A stretch of DNA of 64,000 nt from Enterobacter cloacae (GCF_011078175.1 NZ_JAALCJ010000001.1:620001-684000); one strand, 5' to 3'. Shown: positions 35,327 through 46,465, numbered from the stretch's first letter. The notes: generated by a model from the letters alone, not told the origin. Numbers and translations: made by a program.

Positions 35327-36049
35327 TCAGATAAGCCCCGTCGCTGCGGCATAACACGCTATCTGGATCTTATTCGGTGCGTTGAATTTCTTCTGCATAT
35401 TCTTCTGGTGGAAGTTCACGGTATTTTCCGAGATCGAGAGAATGATGGCGATTTCTGCCGACGTCTTCCCTTCTGCGGTCCACTTCAGAATTTCCCGTTC
35501 ACGCTTGCTGAATTTCATCTCAGGCGGCATCACCGTCTCGTGTTCAAAGCGCAACAGTGTGGTGAGCGCCATCTGGATCAGCATTTGCAAACGCAGCTCA
35601 ACTTCTTCACTGGATATGGCGTTTGCCTGTAAGTTGTTACGTGATACCGAGAGGAAACCGAGCGCATGATTTGGCAACATCAGACACTGCGTTATTCCTT
35701 TACGTAAACCGTGGTCCCGCGCACCGTCCCATAATTGCTGGGCATCCGCGAATAATTCGTCCGTCCAGGGCAAATGTCCCTGAATGAAATTCTCCGGCTT
35801 AAGTACCGGGTCGATGGCGAAATAATTCTCAGAATGATATTCCGCCATCCATTGTTGCGGATAACTGGAATGGACGGACGTTCGCGGGCGGGTAAATGGC
35901 ACAGGGTGTCGAACACAAAGCGCATAATAATCAAATTCAAGCGCCTGCGTTTGTCGCTGAAGTTCCTGATATACCTCTTCGGCACAGGTCATTTCCTGAA
36001 ACCGGAGAAAGCATTCCCGTCGCCAGGTGAAAAAGTCTATATCCCTCAT
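35327..36049 (-). CDS. sdiA: LuxR-type quorum-sensing regulator SdiA
   Basis: A 240-residue regulator that binds acyl-homoserine lactones made by other bacteria; there is no matching LuxI gene in this window. The autoinducer-binding domain (residues ~20-165) contains the conserved FDYYALCVRHPVP and the C-terminal helix-turn-helix is FSKREREILKWTAEGKTSAEIAIILSISENTVN. Start 36049 gives exactly the E. coli length; the longer frame upstream is not conserved. Confidence 0.95.
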   Translation of the reverse strand: MRDIDFFTWRRECFLRFQEMTCAEEVYQELQRQTQALEFDYYALCVRHPVPFTRPRTSVHSSYPQQWMAEYHSENYFAIDPVLKPENFIQGHLPWTDELFADAQQLWDGARDHGLRKGITQCLMLPNHALGFLSVSRNNLQANAISSEEVELRLQMLIQMALTTLLRFEHETVMPPEMKFSKREREILKWTAEGKTSAEIAIILSISENTVNFHQKNMQKKFNAPNKIQIACYAAATGLI

Positions 36050-36272
36050 ACTTACTGAATGAAGCCTCTGATAAAGATAATCATTATTATGGTGAATATA
36101 ACCTAACACATAAAGCATGATTATTTATATAAAATATCGGCCCCAGGCAGATTATCTTTAATTTGGCGATGGCTTATCCACATCGGGCGGAATAAAAAAG
36201 CAACAAAACTGTGTTTAAGGGAAGATAATTTGCCCCAGAAGCGGCATCTGGAGCAAATTGGACGTGAAAATG

Positions 36273-37025
36273 CTACTGCATTAAGAATTTTTCAAGGAAC
36301 TGACGGGTTCGGGCCTGCTGCGGATCAGCAAAAAGCGCTTTAGCCGGCCCTTGCTCAACTATCCGCCCCTGATCCATAAAAATAGCCCGATCGGCAACAT
36401 CGCGAGCGAAGCTCATTTCATGCGTCACAATCACCATCGTACGTTTCTCCTGCGCCAGCTGTCGGATAGTGTTCAGCACTTCCCCGACCAGCTCAGGATC
36501 GAGCGCGGATGTGGGTTCGTCAAACAGGATCACATCCGGGCGCATCGCCAGCGCGCGCGCAATGGCGACACGCTGCTGTTGCCCGCCCGATAAGCGACGC
36601 GGATAGCTCGTTTCCTTCCCGGCCAGGCCAACCTTCGTCAGCAGCTCGCGGGCGCGGACCGTCGCGTCTTCCTTAGATTCACCCTTGACGATAACCGGGC
36701 CTTCGATAATGTTTTCCAGCACAGTGCGGTGCGGAAAGAGATTAAAGCTCTGAAACACGAAGCCGACATGCTGGCGCAGGCGGCGAATCAGCCCTTTTTG
36801 CTGGCTCATGGGTTTCCCGGTATCAATGGTGATGTCACCCACGCGGATCGTCCCGCCTTCGGGCTGCTCCAGTAAATTGATGCTGCGCAGCAGCGTGGTT
36901 TTGCCTGAGCCGCTCGGGCCGATAATTGCCACCACTTCGCCCTGCTCAACCTCAAGATCAATGCCATGCAGCACCGTTTGCCCGTGGAATTTTTTCACCA
37001 GGTTTTTGACGTCAATTGCACTCAT
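36273..37025 (-). CDS. tcyN: L-cystine ABC transporter ATP-binding protein TcyN
   Basis: A 250-residue ATPase (formerly YecC). Walker A GPSGSGKTT, the polar amino acid signature LSGGQQQRVAIARAL, Walker B VILFDEPTSALDP and H-loop VTHEMSFARDVAD are intact. It energises the TcyJLN importer for cystine, diaminopimelate and related compounds. Overlaps tcyL by 4 bp. Confidence 0.96.
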   Translation of the reverse strand: MSAIDVKNLVKKFHGQTVLHGIDLEVEQGEVVAIIGPSGSGKTTLLRSINLLEQPEGGTIRVGDITIDTGKPMSQQKGLIRRLRQHVGFVFQSFNLFPHRTVLENIIEGPVIVKGESKEDATVRARELLTKVGLAGKETSYPRRLSGGQQQRVAIARALAMRPDVILFDEPTSALDPELVGEVLNTIRQLAQEKRTMVIVTHEMSFARDVADRAIFMDQGRIVEQGPAKALFADPQQARTRQFLEKFLMQ

Positions 37026-37690
37026 TTTGGATCACGCTCCTGGCGGTTAAGCTGGTTTTCAAAATAGTTTTGCAGAGCGGACAGCACCGTCGCCATCACC
37101 CAGTAAATCAGCGAGGCCGCCAGATACATGGTAAACACTTCCAGCGTGCGCGAGGTGATCAGCTGCGCCTGACGGAACAGCTCCGGCACCTGAATGGTCG
37201 CCGCAAGCGAGGTGTCTTTCACCAGGCTGATAAAGCTGTTGCTCAGCGGCGGCAGCGCCACGCGCGCCGCCTGGGGCAGGATCGCACGACGCAGCGTCTG
37301 CCACGGGGTCATCCCGATACTGGCCGCGGCTTCCCACTGCCCTTTATCGATGGACGAGATCGCCGCACGCAGCGTTTCAGAGGTGTACGCCGCCGTATTC
37401 AGCGACAGGCCAATCATCGCCGCCGGGATCGGATCCAGTTCGATACCGAACTGTGGCAGCCCGTAGTAAATCATAAACAGCTGGGCGATAAGCGGCGTTC
37501 CGCGGAATACGGAGATGTAAAACCGCGCCAGCCACCGCACTGGCCAGATGCTCGACATGCGCATCAGTGCCAGCACAAACCCGAGCACCAGCCCGAAGAA
37601 CATCCCGCCGATACTGAGCTGTAAAGTAAACACCGCGCCCTTTAGCAAGAACGGCAGCGAATCAATAACCAGTTGAATACTTTCTTGCAT
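37022..37690 (-). CDS. tcyL: L-cystine ABC transporter permease TcyL
   Basis: A 222-residue inner-membrane permease (formerly YecS) of the His/Glu/Gln/Arg type with about five helices. The coupling motif TLRAAISSIDKGQWEAAASIG followed by RRAILPQAARVALPP is clear. Forms the channel with TcyN as ATPase and TcyJ as receptor. Starts 20 bp after dcyD. Confidence 0.96.
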   Translation of the reverse strand: MQESIQLVIDSLPFLLKGAVFTLQLSIGGMFFGLVLGFVLALMRMSSIWPVRWLARFYISVFRGTPLIAQLFMIYYGLPQFGIELDPIPAAMIGLSLNTAAYTSETLRAAISSIDKGQWEAAASIGMTPWQTLRRAILPQAARVALPPLSNSFISLVKDTSLAATIQVPELFRQAQLITSRTLEVFTMYLAASLIYWVMATVLSALQNYFENQLNRQERDPK

Positions 37691-37710
37691 TATTATTTTT
37701 CTACCTGATT

Positions 37711-38787
<1,077 letters not shown>

Positions 38788-38800
38788 GTCAGTCAGAGAC

Positions 38801-39601
38801 TTATTTCGTCACGTCTGCGCCGAACCACTTCTCAGAAAGCGCCTTCAGGCTGCCGTCTTTTTGCATCTCAGCAATGGCACCGTCAATGGCTTTAAGCAGA
38901 TCTTCGTTACCTTTGCGCACCGCCACGCCGGATTCCTGACGGGAGAACGCATCGCCCGCGACAGCCAGGGTATTGTTGGTTTTCTTCACCAGATCCAGCG
39001 CTGCCAGGCGGTCGACCAGAATGGCGTCAATACGGCCTACGCGCAGATCCTGGTATTTCGTCGGGTCATCATCATAGGTACGGATGTCCACGCCCTGCAC
39101 GTTCTGGCGCAGCCACTCTTCGTAGTTGGTCCCCAGACCGACGCCGACTTTCTTACCTTTCAGATCCGCTGCGGATTTGATGCTGCCTTCGTTACCTTTC
39201 TTCACCAGCGCCTGAATACCGGACACGGTGTACGGCGTGGAGAAGTCATACTTCTTCTTACGCTCGTCGGAAATGGTTACCTGGTTAATCACCACGTCAA
39301 TACGTTTGGAGTCCAGCGACGCCAGCATACCGTCCCATTTGGTTGGTTTCAGGGAGGCTTTAACGCCGAGGTGTTTCGCCAGCTCTTCAGCGAATTCCAC
39401 TTCAAAACCGGTCAGTTTACCGTCGTCGCCCTGGAAGCTGAACGGAGGATAGGTTCCTTCCAGCCCGACCAGCAGCGTGCCGCGCTCTTTGACTTTGTTC
39501 AGCAGGTTTTCTGCGGCGAACGTTTTTACGCTCATCCCCGCAACCAGCGCAACGGCCATAACACCCATCAATGCCTGACGACCCAGAAGTGCTAATTTCA
39601 T
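38801..39601 (-). CDS. tcyJ: L-cystine-binding periplasmic protein TcyJ (FliY)
   Basis: A 266-residue periplasmic receptor for cystine, formerly FliY. The signal peptide is readable, with cleavage after TFAA (about residue 29); mature start ENLLNKVKERGTLLVGLEGTYPPFSF. Conserved family segment GFEVEFAEELAKHLG. It stands next to fliZ as in E. coli, so it may receive some read-through from fliAZ, but it also has its own spacer of 86 bp. Confidence 0.96.
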   Translation of the reverse strand: MKLALLGRQALMGVMAVALVAGMSVKTFAAENLLNKVKERGTLLVGLEGTYPPFSFQGDDGKLTGFEVEFAEELAKHLGVKASLKPTKWDGMLASLDSKRIDVVINQVTISDERKKKYDFSTPYTVSGIQALVKKGNEGSIKSAADLKGKKVGVGLGTNYEEWLRQNVQGVDIRTYDDDPTKYQDLRVGRIDAILVDRLAALDLVKKTNNTLAVAGDAFSRQESGVAVRKGNEDLLKAIDGAIAEMQKDGSLKALSEKWFGADVTK

Positions 39602-39687
39602 AAATACCCCGATACAGTGGAATTTTTACGTAGTGTAGAGAAATCGCCTGCAACGTTAAAGGCGACTGCGCTACATGTTATTCTTTT

Positions 39688-40239
39688 TTAATATATATCA
39701 GAAGTTGTTCCGACGTGGTCTTTCTGATTCACTGCACCCGGCATTTGCACCTTATATTGCGCATATTTGCGCAGCGCAATGCGGTAGTTGTTGGTGCTGG
39801 TTGCAGGCAGCCACGGCTCCAGATTTTCATCCAGATAACCGGTTTTCAGCAGATCGCGGGAAATGTTGTTTACGGCCAGATGTTGGCCAAGGCGGCGCAG
39901 GCGAACGACGTACTCGCGAACGGTGCCATGACTCATCTCCGCTTGTTCAAACAGGAATTGCTTGAAGCCGATAATATCGAAGAAGTCGCTTTGCTCTTTG
40001 CAGTGGAGATCGCCACAGAAACGGCAAAGCGCTACCCACTCTTTTTGCTCTTCAAGCCAGGCGGCTTCATCCATCAGCGTGTCGAGGCGGGAAATCGCAA
40101 TCTTATTCACGATTTCACCGCGTCGGACCAGCGTGATGCGGTCGAGTAATTTTTTACAGTGGGCGCAATGCGTCTGGCTGTGTTTAAAGTCTTTCAGGTA
40201 GCGGCTTAAAGGCCGTCTTTTAGATTGCTGCACCGTCAT
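39688..40239 (-). CDS. fliZ: Flagella regulatory protein FliZ
   Basis: A 183-residue DNA-binding regulator related to tyrosine recombinase N-terminal (SAM-like) domains. In E. coli FliZ opposes sigma-S promoters and so favours motility over the curli state; in Salmonella it also raises FlhDC activity. Sequence MTVQQSKRRPLSRYLKDFKHS and the Cys pairs CAHC and CRFCGDLHC match. Second gene after fliA (54 bp). Confidence 0.95.
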   Translation of the reverse strand: MTVQQSKRRPLSRYLKDFKHSQTHCAHCKKLLDRITLVRRGEIVNKIAISRLDTLMDEAAWLEEQKEWVALCRFCGDLHCKEQSDFFDIIGFKQFLFEQAEMSHGTVREYVVRLRRLGQHLAVNNISRDLLKTGYLDENLEPWLPATSTNNYRIALRKYAQYKVQMPGAVNQKDHVGTTSDIY

Positions 40240-40293
40240 GATAACTCCTGGTTGTCAATACGTTGTGCGGCATTACCAAGGCGAATCACTCAC

Positions 40294-41013
40294 CTATAAC
40301 TTACCCAGTTTGGTGCGCAGGCGTTTAATGGCCTGGCTGTGCAGCTGGCTCACCCGTGACTCGCCCACCTCCAGTACGGCGCCAATCTCTTTGAGATTGA
40401 GCTCCTCCTGGTAATAGAGGGTTAACACCAGCTGCTCACGTTCCGGTAAAGCTTCAATGGCTTCCATCACGCGCTGGCGCAAATTCCCTTCCAGTAAGTG
40501 GTGTAACGGGTTTTCTTGCTGATGCTCATCCGTCACCAGCTCGATGCTATCGCCATGCTCTTCGCGCCACTCATCATAAGAGAAGAGTTGGCTGTTATTG
40601 GTATCGAGCAACATCTGGCGATACTCTTCAACAGGAATGCCCAGACGTTCCGCCACTTCGGTTTCCGTCGCGTTGCGCCCCAGCTCCTGTTCCAGCTGCC
40701 CCATCGCATGCGCCACTTCGCGCGCGTTGCGGCGAACGCTGCGCGGCACCCAGTCGCGGCTGCGCAGCTCGTCCAGCATCGCACCACGAATACGCTGCAC
40801 TGCGTAAGTCGTAAATGCCGTTCCTTGCAGAGCGTCGTACCGGTCAACTGCATTCAATAACCCGATACCGCCCGCCTGTAGCAGATCGTCCAGTTCCACG
40901 CTCGCCGGCAAACGCACCTGGAGGCGCAATGCTTCGTGACGCACCAGCGGAACATAACGCTGCCACAGCGAGTGTTTATCCATTACACCTTCAGCGGTAT
41001 AGAGTGAATTCAC
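40294..41013 (-). CDS. fliA: RNA polymerase sigma-28 factor FliA
   Basis: A 239-residue sigma factor for late flagellar genes. Region 2 (DLLQAGGIGLLNAVDRYD, AFTTYAVQRIRGAMLDELR), region 3 and region 4 (EELNLKEIGAVLEVGESRVSQLHSQA) are all typical. I annotate the GTG start at 41013, as in the E. coli entry; an ATG ten codons later (40983, behind AAGG) is an alternative used in some annotations. Two target promoters lie 1.5 kb away between fliC and fliD. Confidence 0.96.
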   Translation of the reverse strand: MNSLYTAEGVMDKHSLWQRYVPLVRHEALRLQVRLPASVELDDLLQAGGIGLLNAVDRYDALQGTAFTTYAVQRIRGAMLDELRSRDWVPRSVRRNAREVAHAMGQLEQELGRNATETEVAERLGIPVEEYRQMLLDTNNSQLFSYDEWREEHGDSIELVTDEHQQENPLHHLLEGNLRQRVMEAIEALPEREQLVLTLYYQEELNLKEIGAVLEVGESRVSQLHSQAIKRLRTKLGKL

Positions 41014-41038
41014 GATAAACAGCCCTGCGTTAGTTGAG

Positions 41039-41046
41039 TTATCGGC
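41039..41046 (-). promoter_or_regulatory. Sigma-28-type -10 element ahead of fliA
   Basis: GCCGATAA, the consensus sigma-28 -10 sequence, lies 26 bp before the fliA GTG. I could not place a TAAA -35 at exact 11-bp spacing, so it is a candidate for the known autoregulated fliA promoter, not a firm one. A second similar GGATAA is 12 bp upstream. Confidence 0.4.
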
Positions 41047-41138
41047 ATGATTATCCGATTCTGGAGGGGTTTTAATCGGGTGAATAGTGGGTGAAATGAG
41101 GGGTTATTTGGGGGGTTACGCGTGAATGCGGACAGAAA

Positions 41139-41160
41139 AAACCCCGCCGAAGCGGGGTTT
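41139..41160 (-). terminator. fliC terminator
   Basis: AAACCCCGC/GCGGGGTTT with loop CGAA; on the minus strand a run of T follows. It lies 17 bp after the fliC stop. Confidence 0.9.
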
Positions 41161-41176
41161 AAGCGTAATCAGGTGA

Positions 41177-42385
41177 TTAGCCTTGCAGCAGAGACAGAAC
41201 CTGCTGAGGAACCTGGTTAGCTTTGGACAGCACGGAGTTACCGGCCTGCTGAACGATCTGCGCTTTAGACATATTGGACACTTCGGTCGCATAGTCGGCG
41301 TCCTGAATACGGGACTGCGCTTCAGACAGGTTGGTGGTGGTGTTGTTCAGGTTGGTAACCGCAGAGCTCAGACGGTTCTGTACCGCACCCAGTGAAGAAC
41401 GGAACTGGTCAACAGACGCGATCGCTTCGTCCAGTTTAGCCAGTGGGTTAGAAGAAGAACCGGTAGTCAGGTTTTTCAGGCTCAGGCTAGAAGTATCGAT
41501 AGTGAACGCTGCTGTGTCAGCGGCAGTCTTAGTATCTGCTGACTGAGGATCCAGAGCGATGAAATACTCTTTAGCCTTTCCTGATTCGCTTTCAAAACCG
41601 TTTGCTTTCAGGTTGTTAACTTCCGCAGCACTTGCAGGAGTAATCGTTACTTTTGCAAACAGATTACCATTGTCATCTTTGTAAACTTCGTCAGCTGTTA
41701 ACGCAACGCTGCCATTCGCCACACCAAGACGGGTCGCTAAGTCGTTAGCGCTTTTTTCTTCTACAGTCGCTTTGGTGACGCTGGTGGTAGAACCGTAGTA
41801 AGAGGTAAAGTCTGTGTTAGCAGCTGTACCCAAGGTTCCTTTTGCATCTTTAGGACCATTAACGTTGAAGCTATCCAGGCCAAGAGTTTTTGAATCAATT
41901 TTCTTCAGGTCGATGGTGATGGTTTCGCCATCATTCGCGCCGACCTGGATGTTCATTTTACCGTCTTTAGCCAGTACGTTCACGCCGTTGAACTGAGTCT
42001 GGCCAGATACACGGTCGATCTCAGACAGACGGGATTTGATTTCGTCCTGGATTGAAGCCAGGTCGGAATCGGAGTTAGTACCAGTCTGAGACTGAACGGT
42101 CAGCTCACGAATACGCTGTAAGTTGTTGTTGATTTCAGACAGTGCGCCTTCCGTAGTCTGAGCAACAGAGATACCGTCGTTAGCATTACGTGCAGCCTGA
42201 GTCAGGCCTTTGATGTTAGAGGTGAAGCGGTTAGCAATCGCCTGGCCCGCAGCGTCATCTTTCGCGCTGTTGATACGCAGACCAGAAGACAGACGCTCGA
42301 TAGAAGAAGACAGAGCGGACTGGTTCTTGTTGATGTTGTTCTGAGTGATCAGCGAGAGGCTGTTGGTATTAATGTACTGTGCCAT
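41177..42385 (-). CDS. fliC: Flagellin FliC
   Basis: The 402-residue filament subunit. The N-terminal D0/D1 helices (AQYINTNSLSLITQNN ... SSGLRINSAKDDAAGQAIANRF) and the C-terminal ones (NRLSSAVTNLNNTTTNLSEAQ ... QVLSLLQG) are highly conserved; residues ~180-300 form the variable surface domain that decides H antigen. Shorter than E. coli K-12 FliC (498) through a smaller variable domain. Exported by the flagellar type III system with FliS as chaperone. Transcribed from a sigma-28 promoter at 42466-42492. Confidence 0.97.
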   Translation of the reverse strand: MAQYINTNSLSLITQNNINKNQSALSSSIERLSSGLRINSAKDDAAGQAIANRFTSNIKGLTQAARNANDGISVAQTTEGALSEINNNLQRIRELTVQSQTGTNSDSDLASIQDEIKSRLSEIDRVSGQTQFNGVNVLAKDGKMNIQVGANDGETITIDLKKIDSKTLGLDSFNVNGPKDAKGTLGTAANTDFTSYYGSTTSVTKATVEEKSANDLATRLGVANGSVALTADEVYKDDNGNLFAKVTITPASAAEVNNLKANGFESESGKAKEYFIALDPQSADTKTAADTAAFTIDTSSLSLKNLTTGSSSNPLAKLDEAIASVDQFRSSLGAVQNRLSSAVTNLNNTTTNLSEAQSRIQDADYATEVSNMSKAQIVQQAGNSVLSKANQVPQQVLSLLQG

Positions 42386-42465
42386 GATTTCGATTCCTGT
42401 TGTTCATCAAATCTGTTTGGTTAGATTTGGGTTTCCACCCTTCGGCTTCATCGCCGTCAAAGGTG

Positions 42466-42492
42466 TTATCGTCTGGTCCAAAACAACCTTTA
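42466..42492 (-). promoter_or_regulatory. Sigma-28 promoter of fliC
   Basis: On the minus strand: -35 TAAAGGTT (42485-42492), 11-bp spacer, -10 GACGATAA (42466-42473). This is nearly identical to the E. coli fliC promoter. The leader of about 75 nt carries a hairpin-forming GAAGCCGAAGG stretch. Confidence 0.93.
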
Positions 42493-42585
42493 GATTTTTT
42501 TTCAGGATCGCGTTAATTTTTTTAGCCACGGAAAAGCTCTTCTCTATTACCGTTATTCCCGCCATTAAAAAAAAGAAATTAACCG

Positions 42586-42612
42586 TAAACTTTCCCCCAT
42601 TAAGGCCGATAA
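42586..42612 (+). promoter_or_regulatory. Sigma-28 promoter of fliDST
   Basis: -35 TAAACTTT (42586-42593), 11-bp spacer, -10 GCCGATAA (42605-42612), about 43 bp before the fliD start. It matches the sigma-28 consensus TAAAGTTT-N11-GCCGATAA with one difference. Confidence 0.93.
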
Positions 42613-42654
42613 CCCCACTATTCGTTCTACGTGTCGATAGATTAAGGAATAAAT

Positions 42655-44067
42655 ATGGCAAGTATTTCATCATTGGGGATTGGCTCGGGTCTTCAGTTAG
42701 CAGACATTCTGGATAGTCTGACTAAGGCCGAAAAAGAGCAGCTGACGCCGATTTCCAAACAACAGTCATCTTATACCGCCAAGCTGAGCGCTTACGGCAC
42801 GTTGAAGAGTTCACTGGAAGCCTTTCAGACTGCCAACACCGCGCTGAATAAAGCCGACCTGTTTACGGCGACCAGCACGGCAAGCAGCACCACGGCATTC
42901 AGCGCCACCACCACCGGCAGCGCGATTGCAGGTAAATATACCATCAGCGTGTCACAGCTGGCGCAGGCGCAGACGCTGACCACAAAAAACACCCAGGCAG
43001 ACGCCAAAACCGCAATTGCCACGGCTGACAGCAAGATCACGTTTACCGCCGGTAACGGAAAAGATCCGGTGACCGTCGATATCAGCGCGGCAAACTCCTC
43101 GCTGAACGGCATTCGCGATGCGATTAACAAAGCTGATGCGGGCGTGACCGCCAGTATTATTAACGTCGGTAACGGTCAGTATCGTCTGTCCATCACCTCC
43201 ACCGAAACCGGGGCGGATAACGCGGTCAGCATCAGCGTGAGCGGCGACAGCGCCCTGCAATCCTTTATGGGTTACAACGGCACCAGCACCGACGCCAGCA
43301 ACGGCATGACGGAAAGCGTCACCGCGCAGAACGCAAAGCTGAAGGTGAATAACGTTGATATCGAAAACAGCAGCAACACCATCAGCGATGCGCTGGAAGA
43401 TATCACCCTGAACCTGAACGACGTCACCACCGGTAACCAGACGCTGACGATTACTAAAGATACGTCAAAAGCGGAAACGGCGATGAAAGCCTGGGTGGAT
43501 GCCTACAATACCCTGCAAGACAGCTTCGCGTCACTGACAAAATACACCGCTGTCGATCCGGGTAAGGATGCGCAGGATTCCAGCAACGGCGCCCTGCTCG
43601 GGGACAACACGCTGCGTACTATCCAGACGCAGCTGAAAACCATGCTGAGCAGCACCGTCGGCGGAACCGCCTATAAAACGCTGACTCAGGTGGGCATTAC
43701 CTCCGATCCAAGCACGGGCAAGCTGGAGCTGGACAGCGACAAGCTGAAAAAAACGCTGACAGAGAACCCGTCTGCGGTGAAAGATTTGGTTGTGGGTGAC
43801 GGTAAAACCACCGGGATCACCACCACCATGGCCACCCATCTGACTGACTGGCTTTCCAGCAAAGGGATTATCCAGGCGGCCAAAGATGGCGTCAGCAAAA
43901 CGCTGAACAAGCTGACGGATCAATACAACTCAGTGAGTGAACGTATTGACGCGAGAGTGGCACAGTACAAAGCCCAGTTTACCCAGCTGGACGTACTGAT
44001 GACCTCGCTGAACAACACCAGCAGCTACCTGACGCAGCAGTTTGAAAATACGTCCAGCAACAAGTAG
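42655..44067 (+). CDS. fliD: Flagellar filament cap protein FliD
   Basis: A 470-residue cap protein (HAP2) that sits at the filament tip and inserts flagellin. N-terminal coiled region SSLGIGSGLQLADILDSL and C-terminal helix DQYNSVSERIDARVAQYKAQF are conserved; the centre is Thr/Ala-rich and variable as usual. First gene of fliDST, divergent from fliC. Confidence 0.96.
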   Translation: MASISSLGIGSGLQLADILDSLTKAEKEQLTPISKQQSSYTAKLSAYGTLKSSLEAFQTANTALNKADLFTATSTASSTTAFSATTTGSAIAGKYTISVSQLAQAQTLTTKNTQADAKTAIATADSKITFTAGNGKDPVTVDISAANSSLNGIRDAINKADAGVTASIINVGNGQYRLSITSTETGADNAVSISVSGDSALQSFMGYNGTSTDASNGMTESVTAQNAKLKVNNVDIENSSNTISDALEDITLNLNDVTTGNQTLTITKDTSKAETAMKAWVDAYNTLQDSFASLTKYTAVDPGKDAQDSSNGALLGDNTLRTIQTQLKTMLSSTVGGTAYKTLTQVGITSDPSTGKLELDSDKLKKTLTENPSAVKDLVVGDGKTTGITTTMATHLTDWLSSKGIIQAAKDGVSKTLNKLTDQYNSVSERIDARVAQYKAQFTQLDVLMTSLNNTSSYLTQQFENTSSNK

Positions 44068-44097
44068 TAAACGCTAATCAGACCCGAGGGGGATAAC

Positions 44098-44508
44098 ATG
44101 TACGGCGCAAAAGGCACGCAAGCCTACGCAAAGATAGAAGTTGAAAGCGCGGTGATGAGCGCCAGCCAGCAGCAGCTGGTTATCATGCTATTTGACGGGG
44201 CCCTCAGCGCACTGGTACGCGCGCGTCTGTTCCTGGCAGACGGTAATATTCCGGCAAAAGGGCTGGCGCTCTCAAAAGCCATCAACATTATCGAAAACGG
44301 GCTGAAGGTTGGCCTGGTGGAAAATAACGGGGATGAGCTTACGCAAAACCTGATTGCACTATATGCCTATATGGTACGTCGCCTCCTGCACGCCAACGTG
44401 AATAACGACGCCAGCGCCATCGAAGAGGTGGAAACCTTGCTGCGCAATATCGCTGACGGGTGGAAGGAGGTTGCCGGTACGCCACAACTGATGCAGGACG
44501 CCGTCTAA
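44098..44508 (+). CDS. fliS: Flagellin export chaperone FliS
   Basis: A 136-residue helical chaperone that binds the flagellin C-terminus and stops early polymerisation. Starts [19 protein letters not shown]; the helix [18 protein letters not shown] and [12 protein letters not shown] are conserved. GAGGG precedes the ATG. Stop overlaps the fliT start as TAATG. Confidence 0.96.
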   Translation: MYGAKGTQAYAKIEVESAVMSASQQQLVIMLFDGALSALVRARLFLADGNIPAKGLALSKAINIIENGLKVGLVENNGDELTQNLIALYAYMVRRLLHANVNNDASAIEEVETLLRNIADGWKEVAGTPQLMQDAV

Positions 44509-44879
44509 TGAGTAACGCACCGCAACTTTATGCCCTTTATCAGCAACTCCTTGAGCAGAGCCAGTTGATGTTGCGACTGGCCCGGCAGGGACTATGGGAT
44601 GATCTGATCATCTGTGAAACCGACTATGTTAATGCGGTGCACTCACTGGCTCGTCTCACTCAGGAAAGTGAACCTTCGACGCAGATTCAGGAGCAGCTTC
44701 GCCCGACGCTGCGGGTGATCCTGGACAACGAAAGTCAGGTGAAAACGTTGCTACAAGCCAGAATGGATGAGCTGGCGAAGCTGGTTGGGCAATCTTCCAT
44801 CCAGAAAACCGTGCTCTCCACCTACGGTAACCAGGGCGGTCATGTACTGGTTCCGCAAAGTAATAGCGATATCAATTAG
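44508..44879 (+). CDS. fliT: Flagellar export chaperone FliT
   Basis: A 123-residue helical chaperone for FliD that also inhibits FlhDC in Salmonella. Start 44508 ([19 protein letters not shown]) overlaps the fliS stop by one base and is chosen over a frame beginning inside fliS. Pattern [15 protein letters not shown] is typical. Last gene of fliDST. Confidence 0.93.
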   Translation: MSNAPQLYALYQQLLEQSQLMLRLARQGLWDDLIICETDYVNAVHSLARLTQESEPSTQIQEQLRPTLRVILDNESQVKTLLQARMDELAKLVGQSSIQKTVLSTYGNQGGHVLVPQSNSDIN

Positions 44880-44977
44880 CCATTTAACTGGCGTGCGAGC
44901 GTTAACCGTTTCGTTCGCCAGGCATTTCTGCCAAACCTGCTCCATACTTGAGTTTCGCGACCTCATGGAGATGGTGC

Positions 44978-46465
44978 ATGCGCAACCCAACACTTTTACA
45001 ATGCTTTCACTGGTACTACCCCACCGGCGGTGAACTGTGGCGAGAAGTCACGGCATTAGCCCCCAACCTGAACGAAATCGGCATTAATATGGTCTGGCTA
45101 CCGCCGGCGTACAAAGGCGCGTCCGGCGGCTATTCCGTCGGGTATGACTCTTATGACCTTTTCGACCTCGGTGAGTTTGACCAGAAAGGCAGCGTTGCCA
45201 CCAAATACGGCGATAAAGCCCAGCTGCTGGAGGCCGTTAACGCCTTAAAAAGCAACCAGATTGCGGTGCTTCTGGACGTGGTGGTCAACCACAAAATGGG
45301 GGCCGATGAAAAGGAACCCGTCCGCGTGCAGCGCGTGGATGCGCAGGATCGCACCCAAATCAGCGATGAGATCATCGAATGTGAAGCCTGGACGCGCTAC
45401 ACCTTCCCCGTTCGGGCCGGGCAGTATTCGCAGTTTGTCTGGGATTACAAATGCTTCAGCGGTATCGACCACATTGAAAACCCTAATGAGGACGGTATCT
45501 TCAAAATCGTGAACGACTACACCGGGGAAGGCTGGAACGATCAGGTCGACGATGAGATGGGCAATTTCGATTACCTGATGGGTGAAAATATTGATTTTCG
45601 CAACCACGCGGTGACGGAGGAGATCAAATACTGGGCGCGCTGGGTGATGGAGCAAACCCACTGCGACGGCTTCCGCCTGGACGCGGTAAAACACATCCCG
45701 GCCTGGTTCTATAAAGAGTGGATTGAGCACGTCCAGGAGGTGGCCCCGCAACCGCTGTTTATCGTGGCGGAATACTGGTCTCACGAAGTGGATAAATTGC
45801 AGCACTACATCAATCAGGTGGACGGCAAAACCATGCTGTTTGATGCGCCGCTGCAAATGAAATTTCACGAAGCGTCACGCCAGGGACGCGACTACGATAT
45901 GAGCCAGATTTTCACCGGTACGCTGGTGGAAGCCGATCCGTTCCATGCGGTGACGCTGGTTGCCAACCACGACACCCAACCCTTGCAGGCGCTGGAAGCC
46001 CCGGTAGAAGCCTGGTTCAAACCGCTGGCCTACGCGCTCATCCTGCTGCGTGAAAACGGCGTGCCGAGCGTGTTCTACCCGGATCTTTTTGGCGCCAGCT
46101 ATGACGACACCGGAGGAGATGGCGAAACGTATCACATTGATATGCCGGTGATTGAACAGCTCCACGAGCTGATCCTCGCCCGGCAGCGTTTTGCCCACGG
46201 CGTGCAGACCCTCTTTTTCGATCATCCAAACTGTATTGCGTTCAGCCGCAGCGGGACTGAGGATCATCCAGGCTGTGTGGTGGTGCTGTCGAATGGGGAT
46301 AACGGCGAGAAGACGATCTGCCTCGGAGAGAATTACGGCAATAAAACCTGGCGTGATTTTTTAGGCAACCGTGAAGAAACCGTGACCACGGCAGCGGATG
46401 GCGAAGGGACGTTCTTCTGTAACGGGGGGAGCGTTAGCGTGTGGGTGATTGAGGACGCGCTGTAG
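44978..46465 (+). CDS. amyA: Cytoplasmic alpha-amylase AmyA
   Basis: A 495-residue GH13 alpha-amylase without signal peptide, same length as E. coli AmyA. The GH13 regions are clear: [11 protein letters not shown], nucleophile Asp in GFRLDAVKH, acid Glu in FIVAEYWS, and VANHDTQP with the transition-state Asp. Start 44978 ([13 protein letters not shown]) has GGAG at 8 nt. It hydrolyses internal maltodextrins or glycogen. Conserved neighbour of fliDST. Confidence 0.97.
   Translation: MRNPTLLQCFHWYYPTGGELWREVTALAPNLNEIGINMVWLPPAYKGASGGYSVGYDSYDLFDLGEFDQKGSVATKYGDKAQLLEAVNALKSNQIAVLLDVVVNHKMGADEKEPVRVQRVDAQDRTQISDEIIECEAWTRYTFPVRAGQYSQFVWDYKCFSGIDHIENPNEDGIFKIVNDYTGEGWNDQVDDEMGNFDYLMGENIDFRNHAVTEEIKYWARWVMEQTHCDGFRLDAVKHIPAWFYKEWIEHVQEVAPQPLFIVAEYWSHEVDKLQHYINQVDGKTMLFDAPLQMKFHEASRQGRDYDMSQIFTGTLVEADPFHAVTLVANHDTQPLQALEAPVEAWFKPLAYALILLRENGVPSVFYPDLFGASYDDTGGDGETYHIDMPVIEQLHELILARQRFAHGVQTLFFDHPNCIAFSRSGTEDHPGCVVVLSNGDNGEKTICLGENYGNKTWRDFLGNREETVTTAADGEGTFFCNGGSVSVWVIEDAL

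Noticed and set aside
41021..41110. Full sigma-28 promoter for fliA
   Set aside because: A GCCGATAA -10 is present but no TAAA -35 at 11-bp spacing, so only the -10 element is reported.
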